Below are positions 19,284-28,025 of a stretch of DNA of 64,000 bases, one piece after another. The notes below the pieces were generated by a model. It saw only the letters and a program-made list of their open reading frames with translations. It was not told the DNA's origin and searched no databases. Within the stretch, counting starts at the first letter, position 1; every line of letters begins with the position of its first letter. The DNA comes from Sphingomonas echinoides. Its GTDB lineage: Bacteria > Pseudomonadota > Alphaproteobacteria > Sphingomonadales > Sphingomonadaceae. A program made the translations under genes and the position numbers. The stretch is taken from contig NZ_JAPYKK010000009.1 in NCBI RefSeq assembly GCF_029623395.1, positions 62,001 to 126,000 of the forward strand, written 5' to 3'.

Positions 19284-19299
19284 GGTAACGTTAACGTTG
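19284..19299. promoter_or_regulatory. LacI-type operator in front of the TonB receptor
   Basis: GGTAACGTTAACGTTG carries TAACGTTA (19286-19293) and CGTTAACG (19289-19296), the same overlapping palindromes as at 19106-19116 but in the opposite order. It is about 80 nt upstream of the receptor start, within reach of its promoter. The two sites are about 180 bp apart, which would allow joint binding or looping. Confidence 0.6.
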
Positions 19300-19379
19300 A
19301 AAGCGGATTTCGCCGCCGACGACGCCAAACGCCAGGGCGTAAAAGCGCCGATCGTTCAATGCAGACGGGGAGAGGTGCC

Positions 19380-22300
19380 ATGCAGACGGCCCAACGGAAT
19401 ACGGTTTCGCTACACTCGGCCGAGCAGGTCGCGGCACACACGGCTGGCAGGACACCTCGGATCGGTGCGTTCCGCCGCCAGATCCGTTTGTCCGCCGGGA
19501 TCCTCGCCCTTTCGTGCGCGATGAGCACGACCGCCGCGTTCGCGCAGGTTGCGACCACCGAAACGCCCGCGCCCAATCAGCCGGCGGCGCAAGTTCCCCC
19601 CGGCGCGATCGATCCGACCCCGCCCGACAGCGCCGAGCCCACCACCGGTAGCAGTGACGACATCGTCGTGACCGGGTCGCGCATCGTCTCCAACGGGTTC
19701 GCCGCCCCCACGCCGACCACGGTGATCGGCACCGCGCAGATCCAGGGCAATGCCCAACCCAACGTCTTCACGACGATCGCGCAGCTCCCGTCGCTGCAGG
19801 GCTCGAGCGGGTCCGCCACCAACACCTTCAGCACGTCGAGCGGGCAGCAGGGGTTGAGCTCGCTGTCGTTGCGCGGCCTCGGTCCGATCCGGACCCTGAC
19901 GCTGCTCGACGGGCAGCGCGTGGTCGGCGCATATTATACCGGCGTCACCGACGTCAGCCAGTTCCCGCAACTGTTGATCCAGCGTGTCGACGTCGTAAAC
20001 GGCGGTGCATCGGCGTCTTATGGCTCGGATGCGGTCGGCGGCGTCGTCAATTTCATCACGGACACGCGCTTTACGGGCATCAAAGGCAACGTCCAGGGCG
20101 GCATCACGACTTACGGCGATAACGAACAGGGCCTGATCCAGCTCGCCGCCGGTCACAGTTTCCTCAACAACCGCCTCCACGTCGTCGCCAGCGGCGAATA
20201 TGCCAAGGAAGCCGGCGTCGGCCCCGGCGATTTCGGTCTCGATCTTGCCGGCGGACGCACCTGGTTCACGCAGACGTCGCTGGTCAATCGCAACGTCGTC
20301 AACGACGGATCGCCCCAATATCTGTTGCTCGACAACGTTCAGAGCACCGGTTTTACCAAATACGGCCTGATCACCGCAGGTCCGTTGCAGGGCACCGCGT
20401 TCGACAAGAACGGGCAACCGTTCGCGTTCAATTACGGATCGAACGGCACGCCGTCGCGCAACGCCGCGGGGACGGTCAACGGTTGCTATCCCGGCTTCTG
20501 CGTGGGCGGGGACACGTCCGGCAACATCGATACCGGGCGATCGCTGCAATCCGCGATCCAGCGCGTCGTCGGCTATGGCCGGATCGGCTATGATTTTGCC
20601 GACGACAACGAAATTTACGCGACGATCAACGTCGCGCAGGTCAAGACCAACAATCAGCCGACCAACGGCGCGAACCGTCCGGGTCTCACGCTTCAATGCG
20701 CCAACCCGTATCTGCCCGCGTCGGTCCGCGCCGCGTGCGCGACCGCTGGCATCACCAGTTTCCAATATGGCACCAGCAACGCGATCCTGCCGAACACCAA
20801 GGTGTTCACGGACCGCCGCCAGTATCGCTACGTGGTTGGCGCGAAGGGCAAGGTGCTGATCGGCGGGTCGAAGTGGACCTACGACGCCTATTATGAGCGT
20901 GGCATCAATAACATCGCGGTCGATGTGAACAATGTCCTGCTGACGCCGCACTTCAATCAGGCGATCCAGGCGGTCGAGCTGAACGGTGCGATCGTCTGCG
21001 CCAGCGCGGTCGCCCGCGCGAACGGCTGTCAGCCGATCAACATCTTCGGTGGCGCCGAGCCGTCGGCTTCCGCGAAGGAGTATGTCAGCCCGGCCAAGGG
21101 TCCGTTGCAGCGCATGCGGCTGACGCAGGATGTCGTCAGCGTCAACTTCTCCGGGTCGCCGATCGATTTGTGGGCAGGACCGTTGGCAGTCGCGTTCGGC
21201 GGGGAGTATCGCAAGGAATATTACACGGTGCGCGCCGACGCTTACGGCGCCGGTGTTAGCAGCATCAGCCCCAATACCGCGGATTATCCGGCGGACCCGA
21301 CCCTGCTGGCGGCTGGAAACAACTGGTATGCGGGCAATTACAAGAACGGCAACGGCGCATTCGACGTCAAGGAAGCCTACGCTGAGCTTGACCTGCCGAT
21401 CCTCAATTCGGAAACGCTGGGGCGCGCCAACATCAACGGCGCGGCCCGCGTAACGGAGTATAGCACGTCCGGTACAGCTTGGACCTGGAAGGTCGGTGGA
21501 ACTTGGGATACGCCGATCCAAGGGCTTCGCCTGCGCGCCGTGACGTCGCGCGACGTGCGTGCGCCAAACCTGTCGGAACTGTTCGCGGCGCCCGTTACTA
21601 CGACGCTCCCGAACTTCCTTGATCCGGTTCGCAACGTGAACGTCGTCGCGATCCAGAATGCCGTGGGCAACCCCAATTTGACGCCCGAGATCGCCCGCAA
21701 CACGTCGTTCGGCGCGGTGCTGTCGAACCCGAGCTGGCTACCGGGGTTCAGCGTGTCGTTCGATTATTACAAGATCAACATCCGGGATGTCGTGTCGAGC
21801 CTTGGTGCTGGGCAGATCGTTGACTTGTGCTTCCGCAACATCCTGCCCGAGACCTGCAGCGCGTATAATCTCAACAACCAAGACGGGCCCAACTTCGTCA
21901 ACGTCCAGTCGTTCAACCTCGCGTCGATCAAGACGAGTGGCTTCGACATCGAGGCAAGCTATCGCTGGCAGCGCCCTCTGGGCTTGCCGGGCAACTTCAC
22001 GGTTCGTGGCCTCGCGACCCATATTCAAGAATACATCACCGACACCGGTTTGCCGGGCACGATTCCGTCGGAGGGCGCAGGGGTGAACCTGGGTTCCACT
22101 CCGAAGTGGAAATGGCTTGCGGTTCAAACGTATGACAATGATCAGTTCAGCCTGCTGGTGCAGGAGCGCTGGTTCAGCGACGGTACGATCGGTCAGCAAT
22201 ATGTCGTCTGCTCGCCCGGCACGTGCCCGCTCTCGACGCCGAATGAACCAACCGTCGACAACCGGTTCATGCCCGGGTCTTTCTATATCGATATCGGCGG

Positions 22301-22451
22301 GACGTATAACTTCACCAAGAAGGTGAGCGGATACTTTAAGGTCGACAACCTGTTCGACAAGGATCCGGCGCGGTCACCGTTCAACGCCAACCCGGCTTTG
22401 TACGACATCGTCGGCAGGACCTACCGCGTGGGCGTTCGCTTCAACTTCTAG
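19380..22451 (+). CDS. TonB-dependent receptor, oligosaccharide-type
   Basis: 1023 residues from the ATG at 19380, chosen over the in-frame ATG at 19359 because GGGGAGAGG (19367-19375) lies just before it. A long signal region ends near AAFAQ. The TonB box DDIVVTGSR precedes the plug (LRGLGPIRTLTLLDGQRVVG, GGASASYGSDAVGGVVNF). A 22-stranded barrel follows, and the protein ends RVGVRFNF with the expected terminal Phe. The pair of cysteines in NGCYPGFCVG suggests a disulfide in an extracellular loop. It imports a substrate across the outer membrane using TonB energy. Divergence from GH43/MFS and the shared operator point to a xylan-derived oligosaccharide. Confidence 0.93.
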   Translation: MQTAQRNTVSLHSAEQVAAHTAGRTPRIGAFRRQIRLSAGILALSCAMSTTAAFAQVATTETPAPNQPAAQVPPGAIDPTPPDSAEPTTGSSDDIVVTGSRIVSNGFAAPTPTTVIGTAQIQGNAQPNVFTTIAQLPSLQGSSGSATNTFSTSSGQQGLSSLSLRGLGPIRTLTLLDGQRVVGAYYTGVTDVSQFPQLLIQRVDVVNGGASASYGSDAVGGVVNFITDTRFTGIKGNVQGGITTYGDNEQGLIQLAAGHSFLNNRLHVVASGEYAKEAGVGPGDFGLDLAGGRTWFTQTSLVNRNVVNDGSPQYLLLDNVQSTGFTKYGLITAGPLQGTAFDKNGQPFAFNYGSNGTPSRNAAGTVNGCYPGFCVGGDTSGNIDTGRSLQSAIQRVVGYGRIGYDFADDNEIYATINVAQVKTNNQPTNGANRPGLTLQCANPYLPASVRAACATAGITSFQYGTSNAILPNTKVFTDRRQYRYVVGAKGKVLIGGSKWTYDAYYERGINNIAVDVNNVLLTPHFNQAIQAVELNGAIVCASAVARANGCQPINIFGGAEPSASAKEYVSPAKGPLQRMRLTQDVVSVNFSGSPIDLWAGPLAVAFGGEYRKEYYTVRADAYGAGVSSISPNTADYPADPTLLAAGNNWYAGNYKNGNGAFDVKEAYAELDLPILNSETLGRANINGAARVTEYSTSGTAWTWKVGGTWDTPIQGLRLRAVTSRDVRAPNLSELFAAPVTTTLPNFLDPVRNVNVVAIQNAVGNPNLTPEIARNTSFGAVLSNPSWLPGFSVSFDYYKINIRDVVSSLGAGQIVDLCFRNILPETCSAYNLNNQDGPNFVNVQSFNLASIKTSGFDIEASYRWQRPLGLPGNFTVRGLATHIQEYITDTGLPGTIPSEGAGVNLGSTPKWKWLAVQTYDNDQFSLLVQERWFSDGTIGQQYVVCSPGTCPLSTPNEPTVDNRFMPGSFYIDIGGTYNFTKKVSGYFKVDNLFDKDPARSPFNANPALYDIVGRTYRVGVRFNF

Positions 22452-22478
22452 TCTCGAACAGAATCGTCACTGCTCGGA

Positions 22479-22514
22479 AATATTGACGCGGAACGGGGGT
22501 TCCGCGTCAATATT
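22479..22514. terminator. Perfect 16-bp hairpin between convergent genes
   Basis: AATATTGACGCGGAAC (22479-22494) and GTTCCGCGTCAATATT (22499-22514) are exact reverse complements around a GGGG loop. It lies between the TonB receptor stop (22451) and the DUF4142 stop (22518), so it can end transcription from both sides. The AT-rich outer ends give A and T runs within the stem rather than a separate U tract. Confidence 0.75.
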
Positions 22515-22517
22515 GCT

Positions 22518-23087
22518 TCAGGCTTTCAGGCCCTTGGCCATGTTCAGATGCGCCGTTACGGTCGGAACCAGGTTCGTCGCGAAGGTCTTGAGCGCCGGCA
22601 CGTCACCCGATGCCGCATATGCCTTCAAGGCGTCGAGGGTCTGCTGATGGCCGGTCGTCTGGGCATCGATATAGGCGCGATTGAACTCGGCGCCGGTCTT
22701 TCCTTTCAACCCGTCCACCGTCTGCTGCTGCGCTGCGGTCAGTGTCGCATCAGGTGCGATCGGCGGGGTCAGGCCGCTGACTGCCATGGTCAGTTTGGCG
22801 GTCGACTCGGTATGCGCGTCGATCATCTTCTGCGCATATTTCTTGATCGCGGTAGAAGACGAGCTGTTCAGCGCCATTTTCGACGTCGCGATCTCGAACG
22901 CGTCGCTTGCGGCGGCCGTATTCGCAAACGTCTGCCCGGCTGCCGGCGTGACGACCGGCGACGTCGATGCGGTTGTCATTTCGGTGTTGGTCGTGGTCAT
23001 CGTCGTATTGTCGACCGTGGTCTTCTTGCCGCAACTCGCCAGCGCGAGCGCGCCGGCGGAGACCAGCACGAGATAGGATGTCTTCAC
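22518..23087 (-). CDS. DUF4142 lipoprotein
   Basis: 189 residues from a GTG start at 23087, chosen because AGGAG lies about 8 nt upstream and because the product then begins with a clean lipoprotein signal. The lipobox ALAS-Cys19 is followed by a Thr-rich linker. The DUF4142 helical domain (residues about 55-185) includes SDAFEIATSKMALN, IKKYAQKMIDAHTEST and TLDALKAYAASGDVPALKTF. These ferritin-like periplasmic proteins are common in rhizosphere and soil bacteria, and their function is not established. It is convergent with the TonB receptor and ends 4 nt past the hairpin. Confidence 0.88.
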   Translation of the reverse strand: MKTSYLVLVSAGALALASCGKKTTVDNTTMTTTNTEMTTASTSPVVTPAAGQTFANTAAASDAFEIATSKMALNSSSSTAIKKYAQKMIDAHTESTAKLTMAVSGLTPPIAPDATLTAAQQQTVDGLKGKTGAEFNRAYIDAQTTGHQQTLDALKAYAASGDVPALKTFATNLVPTVTAHLNMAKGLKA

Positions 23088-23251
23088 GAAAGTTGCTCCT
23101 GTTGTGAACGTAATCGGCACGCGTCCTCAACAACCGCTGCGACGGGACGTTCCCAACAGGCGAAGATCGCGCGGGACCTTTGCCTTCGCTGCGCCGTTGG
23201 TGCGCTGCGCGGCAAGCAGCCGATCCGCAGGCATTTCGAGGAGGACATCGA

Positions 23252-23662
23252 ATGAGCATTTTCGGGAACATCATGAGCAAGATTTTCCATCATGGTTCGG
23301 CAAAGGCCGCGACGCCCGCGCCCGCCGCGCCGGCCCAGGCGGCACCCGCACCTCCGCCGACGCAAACGCCTGCAGCTGCTGCGCCCGCACCAGAACCCGT
23401 TCAGTCGGTCGACGTAGGCGCGGTTCTTTCGGAAATGGCATCGTTGAAGGACGGCGGCGGTAACTATCAATCGTCGATCGTCGATTTGCTCAAGTTGCTC
23501 GACCTCGATTCGAGCCTGACCGCACGTAAGGAACTGGGCACCGAACTCGGCGTCCATGCGGGTGCCGACGGCAGCGCCGAGCAGAACATTGCGCTGCACA
23601 AGGCGGTGATGGCGAAGCTCGCGGAAAATGGCGGCGTCGTTCCGGATTCGCTACGCAACTGA
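23252..23662 (+). CDS. DUF3597 small protein
   Basis: 136 residues from the ATG at 23252, preceded by GAGGAGGA (23238-23245). A short start (SIFGNIMSKIFHH) and a flexible Ala/Pro linker (residues about 16-50) lead to the DUF3597 domain (residues about 54-136; VLSEMASLKDGGGNYQSSIV, LDLDSSLTARKELGTELG). The domain family has a solved helical fold resembling LysM-adjacent proteins but no assigned function. It is divergent from the DUF4142 gene and probably monocistronic, because a hairpin follows immediately. Confidence 0.88.
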   Translation: MSIFGNIMSKIFHHGSAKAATPAPAAPAQAAPAPPPTQTPAAAAPAPEPVQSVDVGAVLSEMASLKDGGGNYQSSIVDLLKLLDLDSSLTARKELGTELGVHAGADGSAEQNIALHKAVMAKLAENGGVVPDSLRN

Positions 23663-23669
23663 CGGTGAG

Positions 23670-23697
23670 GGCGCGAACCTGATCACGGGTTCGCGCC
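23670..23697 (+). terminator. Stem-loop after the DUF3597 gene
   Basis: GGCGCGAACC (23670-23679) pairs perfectly with GGTTCGCGCC (23688-23697) across an 8-nt loop, starting 8 nt after the stop codon. Only a short T-containing stretch (GATTG) follows, so termination may be incomplete. Confidence 0.6.
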
Positions 23698-23777
23698 GAT
23701 TGCCCGCTGCGCCCGGCCCTTGCTCCGCAGAGGGCATCGTCCGATAGGGCGGATGGGCAAATCGGCGCTGCGGGGGA

Positions 23778-24527
23778 ATGACGATGATCGTGCGGACGGA
23801 CGAAACGCTGGATGTCGATGTCGCGGGATCCGGCACGATGCGCATGCATCTCTTCCGACCCGCAGGCGACGGGACGTTCCCGGGTGTTCTGCTATTCTCG
23901 GAAATCTATCAGGTCACGGCACCGATAAGGCGGCTGGCGACGATGATCGCGGGCAACGGCTATGTCGTTGCCGTTCCCGAAGTCTATCATGAATACGAAG
24001 CGGCGGGCACGGTGTTGGCCTATGACCCAGCCGGGACGGATCGTGGCAACGCGCTCAAGGTCGCGAAACCGGTCGCTGCCTATGACGCCGACGCAGCTGC
24101 TGCACTGTCGGCCTTGGCGGCGCATCCGGCCTGTAACGGAAAGCTCGCGACGTTCGGCGTGTGTCTCGGCGGTCACCTGGCGTATCGCGCGGCGTTCGAT
24201 CCGCGGGTGTTGGCGGCAGCGTGCCTCTACCCGACCGACATTCATTCCGGAACCCTGGGCGAGGGCAAGGCCGACGACAGTCTCGCGCGGGTTGCGGATC
24301 TAGCGGCGGACATGCTGTTCGTGTGGGGGCGGCAGGATCCGCACGTCCCGTTCGCCGGGCGCGAAGCGATCCGGGCGCGGCTCGAGGAATGTGCCACCCC
24401 GTACGAGTGGCATGAGATGAACGCGCAACATGCGTTCCTGCGCGACGAAGGACCGCGCTACGATCCAGCGCTGTTCCTCCAGGCAATGACGTTGACGCTC
24501 GAATTCTATCGACGCACGCTGCGGTGA
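23778..24527 (+). CDS. Dienelactone hydrolase family protein
   Basis: 249 residues, an alpha/beta hydrolase of the dienelactone hydrolase type. The catalytic triad is Cys129 (GVCLGG), Asp187 (RQDPHVPF) and His218 (NAQHAFLRD). The early segment FPGVLLFSEIYQV matches the conserved glutamate-containing strand of the family. Members hydrolyse dienelactone in chlorocatechol breakdown or other esters and lactones. No catechol genes are nearby, so the real substrate is open. GGGGGA lies just before the ATG. No signal peptide, so cytoplasmic. It is convergent with the membrane acetyltransferase. Confidence 0.9.
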   Translation: MTMIVRTDETLDVDVAGSGTMRMHLFRPAGDGTFPGVLLFSEIYQVTAPIRRLATMIAGNGYVVAVPEVYHEYEAAGTVLAYDPAGTDRGNALKVAKPVAAYDADAAAALSALAAHPACNGKLATFGVCLGGHLAYRAAFDPRVLAAACLYPTDIHSGTLGEGKADDSLARVADLAADMLFVWGRQDPHVPFAGREAIRARLEECATPYEWHEMNAQHAFLRDEGPRYDPALFLQAMTLTLEFYRRTLR

Positions 24528-24576
24528 CGCCGGAGAACTCCCTCTCGGCGAAGGGGCTGTCCTCCCAATTGCGGGG

Positions 24577-25710
24577 TTAGGCCTTGAGAACCAACCCCTT
24601 GCGATCCATCCACCAGCCCATCGCCCAGCACAGCATCGTATAGGCCAACGCGCACGCCAGCGACCCGAGCGCACCCGGCGCGATCCGCTGGAAGATTTCG
24701 ATCCCGACCCAGTCATACAGCCCGTGATCGGGACCGACCGGGATCAAGTTGATCGCGGTCACGAACAGTTCCGAGAACAGGTAGATCGCCAGTGGATTGC
24801 GCCCGAGGATGACGAAGAAGCGCGTGCCGCGCCGGAAACCGCTAACCTCAACCAACTGGATCACGCCTGCGAGGGCGATGCAGTCGATTCCGGTCGTCAG
24901 CAGGACGTAGGACCCTGTCCACAGTTTCTTGGCGATCGGGAACCACGGCGACCAGGCAAGACCCGCGACGACAAGCGCGACGCCGATCAGTGCCATCACC
25001 CGCACCGTCCGAGACAGATCGGCATCGCGCTGCACCGCGCGCCCAGCCAGATACCCCGCCAGGACGTTGACGATGGCGGGCAGGGTGCCCAACAGCCCCT
25101 CGGGATCGAAACCCCCGTCCTTCTTGTAAAGATGTCCCGGGCCGAGCAGCCACAGATCGAGATGCGTTCCGATTGTCCCGAACTTGTCATAGGCCATGCC
25201 CGGCGCCGACAGGAACACCAGCATCGCCCAATAGCCGAGCAGCAGCGTGGCGCACGCCACCAGGATCTGCCGAACGGAAAGCCAGCGGACCAAAACGCCC
25301 GCCGCGATATAGCATAAGGCAATCCGCTGCAGCACGCCCGGGACGCGCGTCAGCGCAAACGGGATCGGTTCCCACCCGGCTTCGCCGTGCGCGACGAAGG
25401 GAAACCAGTACATCAGGAAACCGAGGACGAAGATGGTCGCCCCGCGCCGAAATAACCGCACAAGATAGGGCCGCGCGGGCAACGGCTTGCGCATCGCGAA
25501 GCTCATCGCATTACCCATCGCGAACAGAAAGCTCGGGAAGATCGCATCTGCCAACGTGAAGCCGAACCATTTGGCATGGACCAGCTCGGCATAGGCTGGA
25601 GCGCCAGGTCCGGCTGTGTTCACCAGGATCATCAGGAAGATCGTGATCCCCCGAAAGACATCGAGCGCGGTGAAGCGGCGGGGAGCGGCGGAACCGATCG
25701 TATCGGTCAT
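24577..25710 (-). CDS. HGSNAT/NagX-like membrane acetyltransferase (DUF5009)
   Basis: 377 residues from the ATG at 25710, which overlaps the GH89 stop (ATGA). About ten membrane segments are visible. The N-terminal marks RFTALDVFRGITIFLMILVN and HAKWFGFTLADAIFPSFLF match the family of human heparan-alpha-glucosaminide N-acetyltransferase. His45 corresponds to the acetyl-accepting histidine of that family. Human HGSNAT moves acetyl groups across the lysosomal membrane onto terminal glucosamine. A bacterial counterpart could acetylate periplasmic glucosaminides from cytoplasmic acetyl-CoA. Coupling to a GH89 enzyme, the human pathway partner, supports a joint role. The bacterial activity itself is not established. 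Confidence 0.85.
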   Translation of the reverse strand: MTDTIGSAAPRRFTALDVFRGITIFLMILVNTAGPGAPAYAELVHAKWFGFTLADAIFPSFLFAMGNAMSFAMRKPLPARPYLVRLFRRGATIFVLGFLMYWFPFVAHGEAGWEPIPFALTRVPGVLQRIALCYIAAGVLVRWLSVRQILVACATLLLGYWAMLVFLSAPGMAYDKFGTIGTHLDLWLLGPGHLYKKDGGFDPEGLLGTLPAIVNVLAGYLAGRAVQRDADLSRTVRVMALIGVALVVAGLAWSPWFPIAKKLWTGSYVLLTTGIDCIALAGVIQLVEVSGFRRGTRFFVILGRNPLAIYLFSELFVTAINLIPVGPDHGLYDWVGIEIFQRIAPGALGSLACALAYTMLCWAMGWWMDRKGLVLKA

Positions 25711-27989
25711 GGGCGGTCCGCCTCGGCAAGCAATGCGCGGATCTCGACCAGCGGCGCAGCAGGCCTTTGCCGGGGCCACTCACGACCGTCCTTGAGCCAG
25801 GTCTGCTCCCATGCCTTGACCGCGGCGACGGTCGCCGTTTCGTCCATGGGTGTATGCGCCTGGGCTGCCTTGCGCTGCGCGGCGAGAAAAATCTGCCAGC
25901 GCGGCAGGTAGTAACCGGCGTACAAACCTTGCCACGCACGCGAGGCATAGTCCGATAAATTGCCTTCACCGCCCCAGACGGTGACGATCGCCTTCGCTTG
26001 TTGTTCGAACGCATCCTTCTCGACTGGCGTGTCGCCATAAGCCCGCGCACTCGCGATCCAGCTTCCCAGCGTTTCCTGCTGGTTGCCGATCAGCGCATCG
26101 ATCTTGCGCGCAAGGCGCTCTGCGGTCGCAGCATTGGCGTCGCCGCTTGCGATATCCCCGGCGGCGTAGGCCTTGATCGCCGCCTGCAATTGGTCGTCTA
26201 GACGGAGGGTGGCGTATTGGCGCGAGAAATCGATCAGGTCATAGACCAGCAGCGGGGCAGGTTGCCTCGGCGCGTTCGCGAGCAGACCCGCGATCCCCGC
26301 GCGCAGCTCCGCCGCGTTCCCCGGTGCGGCCGGATACTCGGCCCCGGCGAGTGTCGGGCGCTTGAAGAACAGATGCGCGCCCGCCTTGTTCTGCCACCAG
26401 CGCGGCGTCCAGTAGCGCGTGCTGTATGCGCCGCTGATCACCTTGCCCCACGCGGCCACCATTCCTGGCGGGGCCGCGCCGTAGCGTGCCCTGGCATATT
26501 CGGCGATCCAGTCCGCAACCGGGCGGCGCGCAGCATCTCCCCATGCGAGATCATAGGCATAGGTGTACGCAACGGAGTTGCTGTTCAGGCCTTCGGGAAA
26601 CATGCCGAACCCGGTCAGGTTGCCGCGGGACGGGCTCCGCGCCAGCGCTGCCAGATCGTCCCGATAGAAGCCCAGGTCGCCATAGACCGGATTGCTCCCG
26701 CCATAATTGTGGACGTAGCCATAGACCCACTTCTTACCGTCGAAAGCCCCGGTCGATTGCCAGATGCCGGGGTAACGGTCGTTGCCGATGTCGAGCAAAA
26801 GCATCCGATCGTTGGGCACCCGGCTGAGGAACGACCGGATCGCCTCTGGCGTCCAGAAGGTCTTGTCGGCGCCGAACAACCAGCCCTGCATGACCCAGGT
26901 CGCGTTCGGCGCGGCAGCGGTCACCGACTGGAACAGTTTCTCGCCGTAGGCAGCAAGCCTGGAATCGCGGACGGAGGCGGGGAGGGCGGCGGCGCGGGTC
27001 GCCGCGGAATTGGCGATGCTGTCGCCATATTTTGCCTCACTTGCATCGCTGCCGTCTTCAGCGATCGGCGGTACCATCTCGTTGAAGGCGTCGGCGAGGT
27101 AATAGTCTCCGGGCCCATAAGCCTGTGTATAGAGCTGCGTGAACCGCTTCGCGAGCGTGGCGAACAGCGGATCGGACGGATCGAGCCAGTAGGTCGGGCT
27201 GAACCCCTCCCACGCTCGCATCCGGTAAATCTTCGCTTTTGGATGCCGATCGGCGAACGCCTTGGGCACATAACCCGAGAAAGCGGGCAGGATCGGCTTC
27301 ATCCCGAGCGAATGCATCCGCGCGAGGATCTGGCGTTGCAGCCGGTGCTTCTTCTCGATCCAGCCGGTAAAAAGCGGGGCGCGGTAGCCTGCGATGTTCC
27401 CCATCCGTTGCCACGGCAGGAACGGTGCCGCGGAGAGGCCGTCGGCAATCGTCGCGTCGTCGAGACCCTGGTCGCGCCACAGCGCCCGCCAGACATATTC
27501 CTGGCCTTCCATCGCCAGCGGCGTGTCGATGCCGCGCGCCGCCATCCAGTCGATCTCGCGGGTCCAGTCGTCCCAGGTCCACCACGGCGTGGTGTAACCG
27601 AAGGTACAAGTATTCAAATACGTCCGTAGCGCAAAGGACGATTCCACCGGTCCGGTATCCCCGCTCGGTAGGGTGCCGATCGGCGCGATCCGGCGTCCCT
27701 CCCAACTGAGCGACAAGCGGCCTTGCCGCTGCAGATACTGCGTCGCCCCGTGCACCAATGCGACCGAGGAGGACCCTTCCACCAGCATGTGGCCGCCCCG
27801 CGCGACCCGCACCCGGTAATAGGGTTTGGCCGCGGGTTTGACCGCCAACGTTACACTCGTGGCCGGAATGCCGAGCCGCCCGAGCGCATCCCGCGCCGCA
27901 ATCGTATCGCGCGTCTGCGCCTGGGCGGCATCGGCCACCACCAGCATGACAAGGCCCGCCAGAACGGGGAGGTAGGAGAGTCTTGTCAT
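25707..27989 (-). CDS. Alpha-N-acetylglucosaminidase, glycoside hydrolase family 89
   Basis: 760 residues. A signal peptide (cleavage near AAQAQ, about residue 25) sends it to the periplasm. The NAGLU N-terminal domain is followed by the TIM barrel (YLNTCTFGYTTPWWTWDDW, PLAMEGQEYVWRALW) and a helical C-terminal domain (residues about 520-750). Both catalytic glutamates of the family are visible: Glu304 in AFNEMVPP and Glu466 in GMFPEGLNSN. The enzyme removes terminal alpha-linked GlcNAc, as human NAGLU does on heparan sulfate. It starts 37 nt after the TonB receptor stop and overlaps the acetyltransferase, so the three probably form one operon. Confidence 0.93.
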   Translation of the reverse strand: MTRLSYLPVLAGLVMLVVADAAQAQTRDTIAARDALGRLGIPATSVTLAVKPAAKPYYRVRVARGGHMLVEGSSSVALVHGATQYLQRQGRLSLSWEGRRIAPIGTLPSGDTGPVESSFALRTYLNTCTFGYTTPWWTWDDWTREIDWMAARGIDTPLAMEGQEYVWRALWRDQGLDDATIADGLSAAPFLPWQRMGNIAGYRAPLFTGWIEKKHRLQRQILARMHSLGMKPILPAFSGYVPKAFADRHPKAKIYRMRAWEGFSPTYWLDPSDPLFATLAKRFTQLYTQAYGPGDYYLADAFNEMVPPIAEDGSDASEAKYGDSIANSAATRAAALPASVRDSRLAAYGEKLFQSVTAAAPNATWVMQGWLFGADKTFWTPEAIRSFLSRVPNDRMLLLDIGNDRYPGIWQSTGAFDGKKWVYGYVHNYGGSNPVYGDLGFYRDDLAALARSPSRGNLTGFGMFPEGLNSNSVAYTYAYDLAWGDAARRPVADWIAEYARARYGAAPPGMVAAWGKVISGAYSTRYWTPRWWQNKAGAHLFFKRPTLAGAEYPAAPGNAAELRAGIAGLLANAPRQPAPLLVYDLIDFSRQYATLRLDDQLQAAIKAYAAGDIASGDANAATAERLARKIDALIGNQQETLGSWIASARAYGDTPVEKDAFEQQAKAIVTVWGGEGNLSDYASRAWQGLYAGYYLPRWQIFLAAQRKAAQAHTPMDETATVAAVKAWEQTWLKDGREWPRQRPAAPLVEIRALLAEADRP

Positions 27990-28025
27990 GACAGGGTGGG
28001 ATCGTTTCTTGTTAGGCTACGTGGG

